The notes under the pieces: model-generated | Database searches by the model: none | What the model was told of the DNA's origin: nothing | The model's input: only the letters and a program-made list of their open reading frames with translations | Shown: piece after piece, positions 12,800 to 28,500 of the stretch | Position numbering within the stretch: the stretch's first letter is position 1 | How the letters are laid out: each line of letters opens with the position of its first letter | Position numbers and translations under genes: made by a program | NCBI GenBank assembly: GCA_030272155.1 | Contig: CP126192.1 | Coordinates: 902,501-966,500 of the forward strand | Source: Tetradesmus obliquus | Taxonomy: Eukaryota; Chlorophyta; Chlorophyceae; Sphaeropleales; Scenedesmaceae | DNA: 64,000 nt | Direction of reading: 5' to 3'

Positions 12800-13200
12800 C
12801 ATCGAACAGTCGCCGAATGTGTGTTTGTCCCGTACGTCGGTTTGAATATGTTCGACAATGAAATGCGCCCGCTTATGCTGGGGGTTGCACTATTGCTCCC
12901 ATGCATCCCTGCGTAACGCATGTCACAACGTGTTCAAAAGACGGACTCATATACGGAATGTCGACCCTCCAACTGTAATCTATACAACTATGGTTGAAAT
13001 ACAGTGATCCAGCTGCGACACTTTCGGGCATTCCAGCTGCCTGCTAATACATCGCTGCAGGAAAGGGCATGGAGCACCACAGCTTCATGTATCTCTCGTC
13101 AGCATCTGCAGTCGTTGACTTTAATTTGGCCCATTGATCATACTAGTGATTATTACGGCAGGTTGTCTCGCGCACAGCCTGTGCCACAGTGCTCACTAAC

Positions 13201-13222
13201 TGGGCTCTTGCGCAAGAGCCCA
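13201..13222. repeat. 22-bp perfect palindrome
   Basis: TGGGCTCTTGC is followed directly by its reverse complement GCAAGAGCCCA with no spacer. It lies in non-coding DNA next to a second short hairpin. Confidence 0.85.
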
Positions 13223-13364
13223 ATTGCCGCAATTGCTGGGTCACTGGCCCTGGGTGACCCAGGCAAGGTGTTTGTCACAGTGTTTGTGTAGCCTGTTCTG
13301 TTCCATGATAATCTGCGGCGCAGCCACATGAGCAAATCAGCCATGCAGCTGACTGCTGACTGAA

Positions 13365-13492
13365 AGTGCTTCAGGAAGGCAATTGCAATTGCGATATTGC
13401 TAAACCTACAACTGCCAGTGGCAGCTGCTGTCCTTCCAATCCGCACCAAACTGTACAGACACAGCTAAGCAAAAACGCCTTCCTGAAGCACT
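13365..13492. repeat. 128-bp inverted-repeat element (16-bp arms)
   Basis: AGTGCTTCAGGAAGGC at 13,365-13,380 is the exact reverse complement of 13,477-13,492. The 96-bp interior has no open frame. It could be a tiny foldback element; no target duplication was recognised. Confidence 0.6.
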
Positions 13493-13566
13493 GAGTGCTT
13501 GATACAACTGGTGACAAGTGCCTGAGCAGTGCCATAACAGATGTTGTGTAACAGCACATCTCACAT

Positions 13567-14997
13567 CACTGTGAGCTGACCCCCCCTGTTTCAGCAGACA
13601 TTAGGCAGAATTCAGCGCCTGCAACACTGAATTTTGCTGACTGCGGTGACATTTTCAGCTGGCCTCTGAAGTCGGGTGAAAACAGGTTAACTTTTAGGCG
13701 AATACTTTCAGCACTTCTCACTGCTGAGTATCCCTGAATTTGTCATCACCCGCCTGATTTTTCAGTGTTTTTAGTCCTGGCTCGCTCTCCAGCTCGCTCT
13801 CAAGCTCTCTGTGTCAACACTATGATGCAGTCTAAGAAAAAATAGGCTGAATAGACGCGAATATGGAGAGCCTTGCAGTCATCGACCGAGACAGGTAGGT
13901 TTAAATTCCTGGGAGCATATGTTAAGCCCCAAGCTCTCACGCAACGCACATGCCGTGCATATAAGGCGATTCTGTACCAGCTTAACGGCTTTTAAGAGCT
14001 TGGTTTCAGTTGCCTGCGACCGTCCGGCACTGAGAGCAATTGCTCTCAGGCGTCGGGTCTCTTGCTGGTCACTTTTTTGCGCTGAACAATATTCATAGTC
14101 ATCGTATCTTTTGGTATTATGTGCACAACACATCTAGCAGGCACACAGGCCAACCTGCTCTCAACTACCGGCCTTGACCGTCTGTCACACAGTAGCCAGT
14201 AGGGTGCGAGTGCTGCGAGTGCCGCTGGGCACAGGCAACACAGGCCTAGGGAAACACAACGGCAAGCACATCCAAGCCTCTGCTGCTGGCCGTTGGAGAA
14301 AGGGACGTGACAGAGCTGGTCAACGGGTTGCAGTGCACTTGGATACCTCTGCAAACCATGCCATCCAAGCATGTTGCGTGGCATGCACAAGAAGCAAGGC
14401 TTGCAGGATGCAGCTGTGAAGACGCTTGAGTCGTTCTGGTGTCCTACTGGCAGATGGTTTGTGTTGTGTCTTCAACTGGCTGATGAGCAAGGCTGCTGCT
14501 GCTGCTGCTTCTACTGCAACTGCTGCTGCTTCTGCTGTTTTTGTTGCCGCAGGTAGTGCCCTGCATCCCAGCAAGCGCTCTGACTGCTATCTGATGGCTG
14601 CCTGCTGGTGTTCGACCTGCAACAGCCCACCATGCATGCAGTAGCAAGCTGTACCAGCTTGGCGAGGCTGTCTGCTGCTGCTACAACAGTACTGCCTAAC
14701 TGCGGTTGGAAAGAGATGAATCATTACGTGAAACTCGATTATTCAGCGTCTTTCGCTGCTGAAACACGCTGCTGAATTATCGCGCGCTTTCACTGGCGGT
14801 GATTTTTTCAGCGGTAGCGAGTGAATACTGCTGAAAAGCACTGAAAGCACACTGAAAAAGCTACGCTGTTCAGCAAATTAAGCGTTTTCAGCAACATTAA
14901 GTAACATTAACTGCACAGATTCAGCACTGAATACTGCTGGATTCACCAGCTGCCAGTGGCTGAAAGTTGCTGAAACAGGGGGGGTCAGCTGACAGTG
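13567..14997. mobile_element. non-autonomous CACTA-type (CMC) DNA transposon, 1,431 bp
   Basis: The ends are 30-bp inverted repeats with one mismatch: 13,567-13,596 and 14,968-14,997, starting CACTGTGAGCTGACCCCCCC and continuing TGTTTCAGCA. CACTG/CACTA termini are diagnostic of this superfamily, as is a 3-bp target duplication, seen here as CAT at 13,564-13,566 and 14,998-15,000. Both subterminal regions are AT-rich and crowded with TTCAGC/GCTGAA words, as expected for transposase-binding arrays. The centre has no transposase; a CTG-rich stretch near 14,490-14,550 is the only notable sequence. It must be moved in trans, if at all. Confidence 0.8.
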
Positions 14998-15503
14998 CAT
15001 GCTCAGCAGGCTCAGCTCGCCAATGGACGGACAAGTAATGCAGTGGCGGCCACCATACTTGGTGTGACGTCACCAACAACACTGCCAGCAGCAGTCGGCC
15101 TGCAGGGTGCAGCAAGCACATCTGTCACCATCGAGCAATGTCATGATTCTGGTTTGAGTTACGCTTGTGAAGCACAAGCTCAGCAGGCTACCTGAGGCTG
15201 CCCAACATTACAGTGATGTAGCCCACAGGCCTCGTTCAATGTTGTGGCACGCACAACTCACAACTGTCGGCTGGCATAATCTAAATGTGACCGATATATA
15301 TATCTACGGAACCTTGTTGTGGAGATGTTGAAAGTGTTGCTTTGATGCAATCTTCTCAACACACTGTGTTGCACAGGTGGTTGCTAGGTTATTGTCACCT
15401 TTCTTCATGAGGCACGAGTTGTGCGTAAGAATGGCAGACATACTGGAACTGCTCCACTGGTACTGTAACAGTGCGGCTTCCTCCTTCCGCTCCATGGACA
15501 CCG

Positions 15504-15527
15504 GCCAGTGGGGGCGCCCCCACTGGC
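15504..15527. repeat. 24-bp perfect GC-rich palindrome
   Basis: GCCAGTGGGGGC is followed directly by GCCCCCACTGGC. The stem would be very stable in single-stranded DNA or RNA. No flanking gene explains it as a terminator. Confidence 0.85.
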
Positions 15528-16599
15528 GCCGGCGTCTCACTGCCAGTGCATGCCTGCCTTAGCCGGTGGTGTCTCTGTTGTGGCTTGAGGGGTGAGATGA
15601 TGGTGAAGCGCCCGGCACTTCAAAGGTGAACTATGGCACTCACATCTGGTGCGTCTGAGCAACTACTAGCAGTACCTTAAGGTACAAGGTGTACACCTGT
15701 GAAATTTTTAATGGCTAGTACTAGCCACTAGTGCGTGTCGCAAGTATTGCGCATGTAGGGCGCACAACAGATGCGCAACATCTGTAGGTTTGACATGCTT
15801 CACACACGCGGTCTCAGGTCCCTCCTGCTCCAACCATGCATTGAGAGTGAACGCTTGTTCCCCCCTGATGCTCAAGAATGGCACGCGCCGATGTTGTCTC
15901 TGAAAGCAACCAACACTGACACTGAGATAAACCGAGCAAACACAGAGCAATCCAAAAGCTCCATTCTTCTTCATACATCGTAACGCAAATGTGCACAGGC
16001 AAGCTCAGCAGAGTTCAACTGGCGTAGGATGCCACGTGTCATCCGTGCCGTGAGCGGTGGTGCCCTGCGACACGTGGCAGCCCACACCAGTGACACTGAC
16101 CTGCTCTTGCAGGTGCGACTCATCATTGTGGGTGGTGCACTATAAGTATCCATATGAGTACATTTGGTGGTGCATTACAAGTATATGCATTAGTCACGTT
16201 TTGCATGTCACACGACGGCAACACAGCCCGTTTTTGAGCCAATGACAGGCTCAGTCACCAGCTATACCAGCTGAACGTCAAGTTGACATCATGCCTTGAA
16301 TCATGCAAAAGCCTCGACCCAACCTGCGAGCTAAGATGGCAAGTAGCGCACGCCAGCTAGGGTACGAGATGCAGCTGGAGTGAAGGAGGAAACACAGCCG
16401 CTGGCAGTCAGGGATGTTTGTTTCAGTTCATCTCCATTCAGATCTGATCTGCTTCAGCAATCACACCCTAAGGCATGCTCCCTTGTTGCACACTACTGAT
16501 GAGTGAACATAGTATACTACGTAGGTAAGAAAGGCCTGGTACGTTCAGCCAGTCTTACGTTTTATCACACCACTCAAAGGGGAAAAACAGATGTAACTG

Positions 16600-17320
16600 T
16601 GCTACTAGACACACCAGATGTGCCATGTGTACCAAACCTACCAGGACCGTCAAACGCACCAGATGTCCCAAAAACAACAGCTTTGCCGGGCCCACTGGAT
16701 TGCACCAGACTGCACCAGACTGCACCAGGCCCACCAGATATACCAGTTGCGTACATCAGGTACGTACTAGATGCACGGGTACCCTCCAGGGACGCCAAAT
16801 AACCTGATGTACCACATGCATAAAATTAGCCGGAGCCAGTAAACACACCAGACCCACCAGTGCTACCACATGTGTACTAAATGTACCATACTTACCCTAT
16901 GTACGAATTGTACCAGATTACCATTCGTACCAGATGTACCATTTGTACCAGATCCATCAAAACACCTGACATACCAGAGACACCGGAGGCTCGCTAGACC
17001 CACCGCACGTATCGAGTGTGTCTGCCGAACAGTGTTAGACCCACCGGAGGCACCATAGACGCATGATGTTTCACAACCATTAGCTCAGCCAGACCCACTG
17101 AATGTTCCAGACCCACCAGAAGTGCCAGATAAGCCACATCACCATAACCACCAAACACATGATGCAGATTCTGGTCCAGACGCACCTGAGGCAATCAGTT
17201 ATCCACGCCAACAAGATTACGTGAGACCCACCACATGTACCAAATGTACACGATGTACCAGCTAAATAGGTAATATATTGTACAGCCGTGGCTCCTGGCC
17301 CCAGACGTACCAAGCCATAG
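16600..17320. repeat. degenerate CCAGAYGTACCA-type repeat field
   Basis: About 700 bp consist largely of short units built on ACCAGATGTACCA and CACCAGACCCACCAG words, with local spacing often in multiples of three. The plus strand therefore reads as broken Pro/Asp/Val runs and the minus strand as Gly-rich runs. There are stops in both, so this is a decayed low-complexity satellite rather than a gene. Confidence 0.6.
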
Positions 17321-17519
17321 TATAGCAGGGCAACCTGCTTTCAATACAGATGACGGTCATGTGACACAGCTGGCCATCCAATCTGTCACGAGCAAGCTGG
17401 AGGCGCTGGCATGCCATGATAGTAACATCGATCCAAGCCGTTATTGACCTCCAAGAGTCGATTTCCGAGCAAGGCCCCTGAGAGAAAATGCATGTAGCTA
17501 CTCTGGTGCCGCACCATGT

Positions 17520-17562
17520 TGGCGGCCAGCATGCATGCCCATATGGGCCATGCTGGCCGCCA
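17520..17562. repeat. 43-bp near-perfect palindrome
   Basis: Arms GGCGGCCAGCATG (17,521-17,533) and its exact complement (17,549-17,561) flank an inner palindrome GCCCATATGGGC. Only a 3-nt CAT at 17,534-17,536 breaks full symmetry. Confidence 0.8.
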
Positions 17563-18551
17563 CCATGGCGGGCGAGTTACTAATGCTAGTAGCCGCCACC
17601 AGTGAAATTGGCCGTCAGCCGCTGGCGCCTATGGCACTATGTTGGCGCCATAGCTGTTAGCTCAGAGCTGAGCTACTAGCTCATAGTATGCATACATCAG
17701 CAGTGGCATATGCCGCATATGCATTGATAGCAGCATGGGCCGCTGCATATTCAATATGCGAATGCGTTGGCGTGCAGACTGCTGCATGCCGTATGCCAGT
17801 GCTTTGTTGGCATGCCAGTTTACCAGATTGCGGTCTACGCCTGCCTTTGTACGTACGCCAGCCTCACTGAGGCCCGAGTCAGGCAGCAGCTGCTGTGCTG
17901 AATTCAAATTTTCATATTTCGACATATTGTTACTCTGAGCACCGGTGTCAATCGACATCGACAGCTAGCCAATACTGCGTTTCATAACATATAGTCAATT
18001 AATAATATGTTATGCACATTGCAATGTGCTGGAAACAAATGAACACTCCAGCAAAGCCAACCGACCAGGCCCACCCAGGGGACTGATTCCGTGCTGGCTG
18101 CTTCCCGAAGTTCAAGGGTTTTTGCTAAAGATGTGAGTTGTATTACTACGTCCATGGGTTTTTAAAAGAAACAACAACACTCAGCACTCGGGTGCTTAAG
18201 CAGCAAGCACCGGCACAGCCGGTTCACAACGCTTGCTTGCCGGCACGCGAAATGATTATCGGTATAGCAGCGGTTACGACCAATCAATGTGCGAGATATG
18301 TATTGACGCGGAAGTACAGCACCTACCAGCGATCGGCAGCTCATGGTGAGTGTACAGAATTGCAGGACAGACAGTACAGTCTGCCACAGCTGCATGCAAC
18401 ATGTTGCTCACTCACATATTTAGAACGGCCGCCCCAAGGCACCACGGTTGCTTCAAATTCAGGCAATCAGGTGTGCTTCTCCTGCTATGAGTAGCGGGGC
18501 ATGCTGTACATATGCACCACAGAATTAAGCATAGCCAGCACAACGCACAGT

Positions 18552-18571
18552 CACTATGACAAACGGGCGAA
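18552..18571 (+). repeat. left terminal inverted repeat of CACTA element
   Basis: CACTATGACAAACGGGCGAA; exact inverse of the right end. The preceding AGT (18,549-18,551) is the target duplication. Confidence 0.9.
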
Positions 18572-19113
18572 CGAATGTTTAGCGAATGAGCAGCGAATGA
18601 CTGCACCTGGTTCGCCATTCAATCGCATTCTACTCACCCGGGATTCGGTTCTGGTTCACGCCTGGTTCGGCCACATTCACCGACCATTCACTGATCATTC
18701 GTCCGTGTGAATGGGAATCTGAACGGTGCTAGTTCGCACTTGATTCGGGTGTGAATGCTTGTTCACCACTTGTTCACAGTGCAATCTCATTCACTCGTGC
18801 ATTCGTTAACGCATTTCTCCAGCTGTCATATGCATGCACAATGTAGCTGCATCCACTTGGCAATATGCAAAACATGCTGCACATGTACCCGCAGCATTGG
18901 TAATGCTGTACAGCAGTACACTGCTGCTGTGCAGACCCAGCTGAAGGTGCTGATACTGTACATCCCCCTCTCAAACCCCTCCTTGAAAAACAAACAGTAA
19001 GCAGCATAAAATTCTGTAGAGCAACATGAGATCATGCATGCAGCATTTCTGCAAGTGTAGTTCTGGCAATCATTGTAATCACACTGTGAGTGCCATGGCG
19101 TCTCTCAACTGAC

Positions 19114-19293
19114 TGCACTACAGCCCGGACCTGTGGTAAAAGTGCTAAAAGTCCGCTAAAAGTCCCAGGGCATCGGCCTATCCAAGGTCATAAGGAAACC
19201 AATTGCACTACAGCCCGGACCTGTGGTAAAAGTGCTAAAAGTCCGCTAAAAGTCCCAGGGCACCGGCCTATCCAAGGTCATAAGGAAACCAAA
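19114..19293. repeat. tandem duplication of a 90-bp unit inside the CACTA element
   Basis: 19,114-19,203 and 19,204-19,293 differ at one base in 90 (ATCGG versus ACCGG). The unit contains GCTAAAAGTCC words. Its length is a multiple of three and the plus frame stays open across both copies (CGKSAKSPLKVPG repeated), but no start, splice site or family supports a protein. Confidence 0.85.
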
Positions 19294-19842
19294 TGAATAT
19301 CCTGATGTAAGACATTATAATATTGACATCCATGCATGCCCTCAAGTCATGGTCAGCACCATCACATATGATACAAACACCGTGTACATATGTAAGTTCA
19401 GGCAATCCTTGATCAAAAGGCCAACCTGGGCTTGTACAAGCACTGCTGAACACTAGCTGATGGCCTTGCCATCACTGCTGTGCAACAACAGCAGCATCGT
19501 TCTGAGGCAAGCCACAAAGAATGCTTCACACACATACAACATGTCACACGTGTGCCCTGGTGAACAAATGACACATAAGCCCAGCATACAACATTCAGGT
19601 GTTTGAGTCATTGTTTCTGATGTATGCTGAATCCGCTGCTGACACCTTGTGCACACACCAGCGTGTACCATCACAGCCAGGACGCTTTCAAGAGCAGGAT
19701 GGACCTGCACATCCTAACTGTAACAAGTAGTAGTTATCAAAGCAGCTGCAGACACTTCCACTTCCATCTCATATGCTTGTGCACTAGACAGCCTTGACAG
19801 CTGCATCATGCTACCATCCCACCCTTGCATTCAACGTGCAGC

Positions 19843-24530
<4,688 letters not shown>

Positions 24531-25260
24531 TGACATCAGTAGTTATGGGGCTGACAGGTTTAGCTCAGCCAGTGGCCAGCACCAGGTAGTCAAGTGCACA
24601 AACAGAGTAGGTATCCTGGGTAGACCATACAGCATGTACAGCCATTGAGTTGTCTTCTGGTTGAGTTGTGTCATACTGATGTTTCAAGCAGGAGAGCGCC
24701 GCAAAGGCGCTCTGTCAGCAGATTCTGCTGGGTTTCAAGTGGGAAAGCCACTGGGCTGCCATATGGCATATGGGCCGATGGCGTTGATGCTATGGCTTAA
24801 TGGATAAGATTATGATTATGTGTGGCATATGCCATGGTGAATGCATGGTGAATGAACCAGCTGTGAATGGTGCAGGAATCAGCCTTGAACTGTGATTCAC
24901 CTCCTGTCATGTACACGCGCTTCTGCGACTGAAAAGAGTCAAACAACGATAATTTAATCTCTCGAACACCCTCTGATGCCCGGTGTATGCCGAGCCAACT
25001 TTCTGTCACGAAGTGTGTGCTGCTGGTGTCACCCAAGCCCGGTGACACCAGAGGTGAGGTGTGAGGCCCGCGACGACCCTCAATGGACCCCAAAACGTCA
25101 TGATAACCAATAATGTTCATTGAAAAACATTTCACGATGATTTTGGGGAATCCAGCAACCTAAATACACACGAACGAATGCAGGGGGAACGCACTCAAGG
25201 CCATTCGCGCTGGCTCACTGGCCGTTCACCACCATTCACTTCTTGTTCACCGACCACTCA
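24531..25260. other. right subterminal region of the CACTA element
   Basis: Non-coding. It holds hairpins at about 24,693-24,714 (GAGCGCC/GGCGCTC arms) and 25,023-25,051 (11-bp arms CTGGTGTCACC/GGTGACACCAG), then clustered GAATG/TTCAC words after 25,170. A 112-codon minus frame at 25,135-24,797 has no recognisable motif. Confidence 0.5.
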
Positions 25261-25280
25261 TTCGCCCGTTTGTCATAGTG
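25261..25280 (-). repeat. right terminal inverted repeat of CACTA element
   Basis: Exact reverse complement of 18,552-18,571. The following AGT (25,281-25,283) is the target duplication. Confidence 0.9.
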
Positions 25281-25510
25281 AGTCCCACGCAGTGCTACTG
25301 CTACTTATTTGCGCTCCCTGGCAAGCCCACGGGTTCTACAGCTCCAGGCCCCGCAGTCGAGCTCTGTCTGAACTACCTGCCTTCCTCGCTGCTGTCATCG
25401 CCTGCTGGCCCCCGCCACCTTTCAGTGCTGTCCCTACAGCCCCAGTCAAGTTTCCTGGTGCACTCAAGCTGCGTGTTATGACAGCAGAAACCACCACACC
25501 AGCTACACCA

Positions 25511-28500
25511 CTAATACTCCTCCGCCTCCACCCAGTCGTCCTCCGCCAGCTTCTGCAGCCGCCGCAGGTACGCATCCGTAAGGAACGACTTGGCGGTGCC
25601 TCCAGCTGCTGCGGCAGCCGCCTGGCCCACCTCGAGGCCGTTGCCCAGCTGCAGCGCACGCTTCAGCAGCTGCTCCGCTGCTGCCCTCACTCGACTGGTA
25701 GGCTCGCGCTGCAAGATGCTGCATATGCTGGGAAGCAACGCGCCCAGGTGCGGCTGCAGTGCTGCGTCGTCTGCTGCTGCCAGCTTGGACAGGCTGAGCA
25801 TGGCTTGGCGCTGCACCTCAGTAGTCTGGTCAGGCCCCAGCAGCGTGGTGAGTGCACCGACCAGTGCAGGCCCGGTGTTGCGGTGTGCCTGGTACAGCCG
25901 CACAACTGCCCGCCCTCCAGCAACCTTGACACTCGCCTGCGGCACAACAGCAAGCACAAACGGGTAATGGCACTGCACACAAGAACATGCCCTCTGTTGC
26001 TGATAGCTGTGCCTGCGCGAGACAGCCAGTAGATGTCAACGGTGCTGTGGGCATCAGTTGGCGCAAGGCCTGCAGCACATGCAGCCTGCTGTGGCTGTGC
26101 CTGCCACTGCTTGCTGGTGGTGTTGCGGTGTGTGGCATATGTTCGTACAGAACTGCACAGGCAGGACAATATGGCAGGTGCCACATCGTACAGAACTGCA
26201 TAGGCACATTGTACAGAGCAAGTTGGTAGCCACACCGAAGCAGGGGCCTCGCAGGCTGCTTGCCAAAGTCCTGCCAGCAAGTACTGCCCAGGAGCCAGGC
26301 TGCCTGCCCAGCCAGCTCACCAGCTCGGCGTCGCGTGTGGCCTTGACTGCGGCCTCCACTGCGCTGCGCAGCTGCCCAGCCTCCTCCAGCCCCTCAGCAG
26401 CAGCGCCCGCCACTGCCGCCAGCAGCATGGCGCCCAGCTCGCGCGTCTCCTTGCTGCCGGAGATGCCGGCAGGGCCCAGCGGGCCGGCTGACAGCACAGC
26501 GCTGAGCCCGCCAGCGCCTGCAGCAGCGCAGTACTGCGCCATGGCGCGCACCAGGGCCGCAGACTGCGCGTCGACACCTGCACTGGCTGCTGTAGGCTTG
26601 CCGCTGAGTGTCTTGTACAGCTGCAGCAGCTGGCCCTGCACCTTGTCCAGCGTGGCAGGAGTGAGTCGGTCGCCACTGGCCCGCAGCGCGCCACGCAGTG
26701 CTGTCAGGTACGCTGCTGCGGTGTCTGGGTCTGCTGTGCTTGCTGCGTTGCTGGCCAGGTCGCCCACCAGCTGCTCCACGCGTGCGGACAGGCGTGTGAG
26801 CTCGCCCAGGTTGTCCGCCGCAGTGTTGCGAACAGCAGGCGCCTGCACATCGCACACAAGGCAGGGCGTCGACAGGCAAGGCAGCAGGCAGCCAGCGTCA
26901 ACATTTGCTGCACAGTGCATTACACTGTGTTGGTGCTGGATCAGCATGGCATGCATGCACGCGCTGCTGGTACCATTGGCAATCATGAAAAAGCAGCGTC
27001 AAAGAGGCTGGCACTTCCTGCTCCACAAGACTGGCCACTTTGCAGCCCAGCCGTAATTGCTGCTGCCGGCACAGACAAGCGCCTAAAGGCCGCGGTAGCA
27101 GGCAAGTATGCCTCCAAAAGCAGACGCAACACACATTATCATATTTCCTCCAGTACTGCTGCGCTCACCGGGTCGTTGAGGCACTTGAGGAATGTGGTCT
27201 GCAGCTGCGGCACAAAGGGCTTCAGGCCCGGCCCCGCGCGCCGTATGAGCAGGCCCAGCGTGGCCAGGATGGCCGCCTTGGTCTCCGGCGGGAAGCGGTC
27301 GCCGATGATGCGTATGAGGGGGCCCGTGATGGCCACCACGAAGGGCCGCAGCCCCTCCTCGCTGGTCAGCACCACCAGCTCGCCCAGGCCCTCGGCAGCA
27401 GCCTCGCGCACCTCGGGGGACGAGCCCTGCAAGCAGCAGCGGCGGGATGCCAGCAGCAGACGAAACTCAGGATAGGGCGCGATTGTGATGTGGTGGCATG
27501 CCATATGTTCTGGTCCGTGGCTACAATGCAGCGAGAGGCGAGCTGTGTGAATTGCCCCCAAGCACACAAACAGCGAGGTGGGCTGTAGCTGCTGCCTGAC
27601 TTGCTGCTTGCCACTAGCAAGCGCAGCAGCATGCCAGACACACTACTCAGCCACAGCCTGGCTGCTTCCAGCGGAGGCGCAACCCCTCCACCTGCGCTGC
27701 CCTCCCAGTCGCACGCCTGCTCACCTGCAGCACGCCCTGCAGGTAGATGGGCACAAACGGCCCCAGCGCCTTGGGCGGCAGCAGCAGCCCGTGCAGCTGC
27801 AGGGCGCCAGACCGCCGCTTGCGCCGCTCCTTCTCGCGTGCGCCCGCCAGCGCCTCCTTGAGCGCTGCGGTGTGCCCCGCCTGCTCTTCCTTGGGGATGG
27901 TGGCGGCCAGCGCCTCGCAGGCCTGCCAGGCGGCCAGCGCCAGGCTGTCCTCGTCCTCAGCCAGCAGCAGCACCAGCGCCTGGCCAGCACGTGAGCGGTA
28001 GCAGCAGAAGACACATGACTATCAGCATACCAGCACTCAAGCAGGGGTTTGTTTAGGCACACAACAAACCGGTGTCTGCAAGCATGCACTTGATCAGCAC
28101 CACCCACAAAGCCTGACATCGGATGGATCCGTAAGCAGTGTTATCCACAGCTGGTCCAGTGTCGAGCTGGATTCAGGATGTAGATTGGCGAAGCGTATCT
28201 CGTCACTTGCCAGGCAAGAAGCAATGGTCAGAATGCATGCACAACACACTGGCCTACGCATGCGCAACATCGCTGGGCACATCCGCAGCAGTGCGTTGGA
28301 CAGCATGGCTTTGCCAGAACAAAGATGATCTTGCATCAGTGCTGCCAGAGCGGCAGCCGAAGGATAGGTGTCAAATCCCCAACCAGCTGCAATGCTTAGG
28401 AAACCTATCCTTGCAAGCTGTACACCAGCAGTCTGCAGCTCCTGCTGCCGAGACACGCACAGAGACAAAACACCACTATCACGATTGAGCGCAGCCAGCA

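Larger units (their letters stand above)
12800..13566. other. non-coding, palindrome-rich
   Basis: No exon-like frame. It holds the perfect palindrome at 13,201-13,222, a second hairpin just after it (CTGGGTCAC and GTGACCCAG arms, about 13,237-13,262) and the inverted repeat at 13,365-13,492. Confidence 0.5.
14998..18551. other. non-coding region with palindromes and a degenerate repeat
   Basis: No exon chain was found on either strand in 3.5 kb. Recognisable content is the 24-bp palindrome at 15,504-15,527, a GTACCTTAAGGTAC palindrome near 15,674, the repeat field at 16,600-17,320 and the inverted repeat at 17,520-17,562. An open frame of 118 codons at 18,138-18,494 (plus) has no recognisable motif and low GC, so I treat it as chance. 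Confidence 0.45.

Noticed and set aside
13574..14990. shorter element with a 4-bp AGCT duplication
   Set aside because: The symmetry extends outward to CACTG ends with a CAT duplication, which fits the CACTA superfamily better than an AGCT target.
18138..18494. 118-codon plus-strand open frame before the CACTA element
   Set aside because: Low GC, no recognisable motif, no exon partners; it ends 58 bases before the transposon boundary and overlaps no conserved feature.
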